Below, in pieces: positions 6,861-7,897 of a stretch of 7,897 bases of DNA. The DNA is taken from NCBI GenBank assembly GCA_014379665.1, contig JACMLK010000355.1, forward strand, positions 1 to 7,897, read 5' to 3'. Source of the stretch: Saprospiraceae bacterium (GTDB lineage Bacteria; Bacteroidota; Bacteroidia; Chitinophagales; Saprospiraceae). A program made the translations under genes and the position numbers. Within the stretch, counting starts at the first letter, position 1. The number at the start of each line of letters is the position of its first letter. Under the pieces are notes generated by a model, which was given only the letters and a program-made list of their open reading frames with translations, was not told where the DNA came from and did not search any database.

Positions 6861-7897
6861 TTAATTTTTAATGATGTGAACGGGTAAGTTTTCTTGCGTG
6901 GCGTGAATAATATGATTTGTTTCCATTTCTTTAGCCGCTTCAATAAATTCATGCATGTTGTCAAAACTAGGAATTTTGTCTCCTATTGTTACATAAGGAA
7001 GAAAGGCCTCATTTCTGAAGTAATGAAAATCTCCGGTTTCGGGATTGACAGAGACCAAATGAACCCATTCATTTTTGAACCATTCGTATAAATCAGGAAC
7101 AGATTGTATTACTTTTAGAATAACATTATAATCGTGTTCAACAATCATCAATAATCTGATTGGATCATGTACTTCGATCATTTGTAGAGGCAGGCCGGGT
7201 CTTAAGTCGCCATCACTGCTGTTAGATACGCCTATTAGACCCATGACATTATGAGGGAGTTTAGTTCCGGCGCCAAATTTCTGATTATCAACGCGTGAAA
7301 AATAATATTCTAAATTAATACCACCACAAACAATCGGTAGTGGTTTGATAACACCTAATAATAGTTTTCCATCAGGGTCGTTGGAATAATCATAAGAGTT
7401 CATAAAAGCCCTGCGATCCAGAAACAAGCCTTTGGTCAGTTGTCTTCTGCCTACTATACAAAGTGCATTTGTTCCATGTCCAAGCTCAGGCCGTGGTTCG
7501 AATAATGAAACGGAGCGGGCTTCTATTGAGCGTCTTATTTTTTTAATGTCATCGGAGGTATCTATGGAAGCAAATCTTCTGGATCTTTCTTTGGCATTTA
7601 GATCCAAAGCTTGTTCAAAACTGTGCCAATTTTGTTCATGACTTTTTAAATTGCTTTCAGAAAGAATATCCAGGTCAAAAAAGTCCATTAAATCACTGGC
7701 TGTATCATGCATTCCCCCAATAAATTGAGTAGTGGCTGGAATGAGCAATCCACGTTCCATCATAATTTTTCTTACTTCGGCATGATTAGCCATATATGCA
7801 AATACTCTGGCATTGGTTGCACCAGGTCTTCCACTACACGCCCCACAGTCATGTGCCCCATGATGAGGATTATTAGCGCTGCTTGACCCATGTGATA
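6861..7897 (-). CDS. dabA: DabA (DUF2309/UPF0753): zinc, beta-carbonic-anhydrase-like subunit of DabAB, C-terminal part
   Basis: The frame is open from the right edge to TAA at 6861-6863, showing 344 C-terminal codons of a protein normally near 800 residues; the N-terminal half, with the other zinc ligands, lies outside. The visible part starts with SHGSSSANNP and HDCGACSGRPGATNARVFAY. The His (7890-7892) and the Cys of HDC (7845-7847) are 15 residues apart. That is the spacing of zinc ligands His524 and Cys539 in the studied Halothiobacillus neapolitanus DabA. Further family motifs include RPELGHGTNALCIVGRRQLT, GLFLDRRAFMNSYD, INLEYYFSRVDN, GAGTKLPHNVMGLIGV, DLRPGLPLQMIEVHDPIRLL and NPETGDFHYFRN. 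DabA is a peripheral cytoplasmic protein that with DabB converts CO2 to bicarbonate vectorially. An ATG at 7791-7793 is internal, since conserved sequence continues upstream of it. The gene is translationally close to dabB (2-bp gap). Confidence 0.93.
   Translation of the reverse strand, partial: SHGSSSANNPHHGAHDCGACSGRPGATNARVFAYMANHAEVRKIMMERGLLIPATTQFIGGMHDTASDLMDFFDLDILSESNLKSHEQNWHSFEQALDLNAKERSRRFASIDTSDDIKKIRRSIEARSVSLFEPRPELGHGTNALCIVGRRQLTKGLFLDRRAFMNSYDYSNDPDGKLLLGVIKPLPIVCGGINLEYYFSRVDNQKFGAGTKLPHNVMGLIGVSNSSDGDLRPGLPLQMIEVHDPIRLLMIVEHDYNVILKVIQSVPDLYEWFKNEWVHLVSVNPETGDFHYFRNEAFLPYVTIGDKIPSFDNMHEFIEAAKEMETNHIIHATQENLPVHIIKN

Noticed and set aside
7791..7793. ATG giving a 310-residue protein as the dabA start
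   Set aside because: The frame stays open upstream to the edge and encodes the conserved HDCGACSGRPG zinc region, so this Met is internal.
1..7897. Mobile elements, CRISPR arrays, tRNA or rRNA genes, defence systems
   Set aside because: No terminal repeats, transposase, spaced repeats, RNA gene signatures or defence-family proteins were seen; all sizeable frames belong to housekeeping, respiratory or carbon-uptake genes.

Overview
The window is an AT-rich stretch of a bacterial chromosome, most likely from a member of the Bacteroidota. Reasons: the OdhA/SucA, type II NADH dehydrogenase and DabA/DabB-like proteins all read like members of that phylum. Leaders lack clear Shine-Dalgarno sequences. 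Both start-proximal promoters carry a TACTTTTG box, which fits the Bacteroidota -7 consensus TAnnTTTG. A placement nearer the Saprospiria is only an impression from protein style and is not demonstrated.

Layout, left to right. At 1-200 (minus) is the start of a small membrane protein of unknown function that runs off the left edge. At 220-2952 (minus) is a complete sucA/odhA, the 2-oxoglutarate dehydrogenase E1 component, apparently starting at TTG. A 235-bp divergent promoter region (2953-3187) separates it from rpsT (ribosomal protein bS20, plus, 3188-3439). A strong hairpin with T-tracts on both sides (about 3461-3506) lies between rpsT and the convergent gene at 3505-4818 (minus), a type II NADH:quinone dehydrogenase. 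After a 168-bp gap without a recognisable gene come dabB (4987-6858, minus) and the C-terminal 344 codons of dabA (6861 to the right edge, minus), only 2 bp apart. Transcription of this pair runs dabA to dabB, and perhaps on into the NADH dehydrogenase.

The genes fit an aerobic, respiring organism. SucA makes succinyl-CoA and supplies NADH through the E3 step, and the type II dehydrogenase passes NADH electrons to quinone without pumping ions. DabAB is a two-part, cation-gradient-driven inorganic carbon (CO2/bicarbonate) accumulation system: a NuoL/MrpA-like membrane subunit plus a zinc, beta-carbonic-anhydrase-like subunit. In a heterotroph it would most plausibly feed carboxylases rather than Rubisco, though nothing in the window shows the carbon's fate. 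I see no rRNA, tRNA, CRISPR, insertion sequence, prophage or defence genes. DabAB is the most interesting content, but it belongs to a described family. I do not see an undescribed system.
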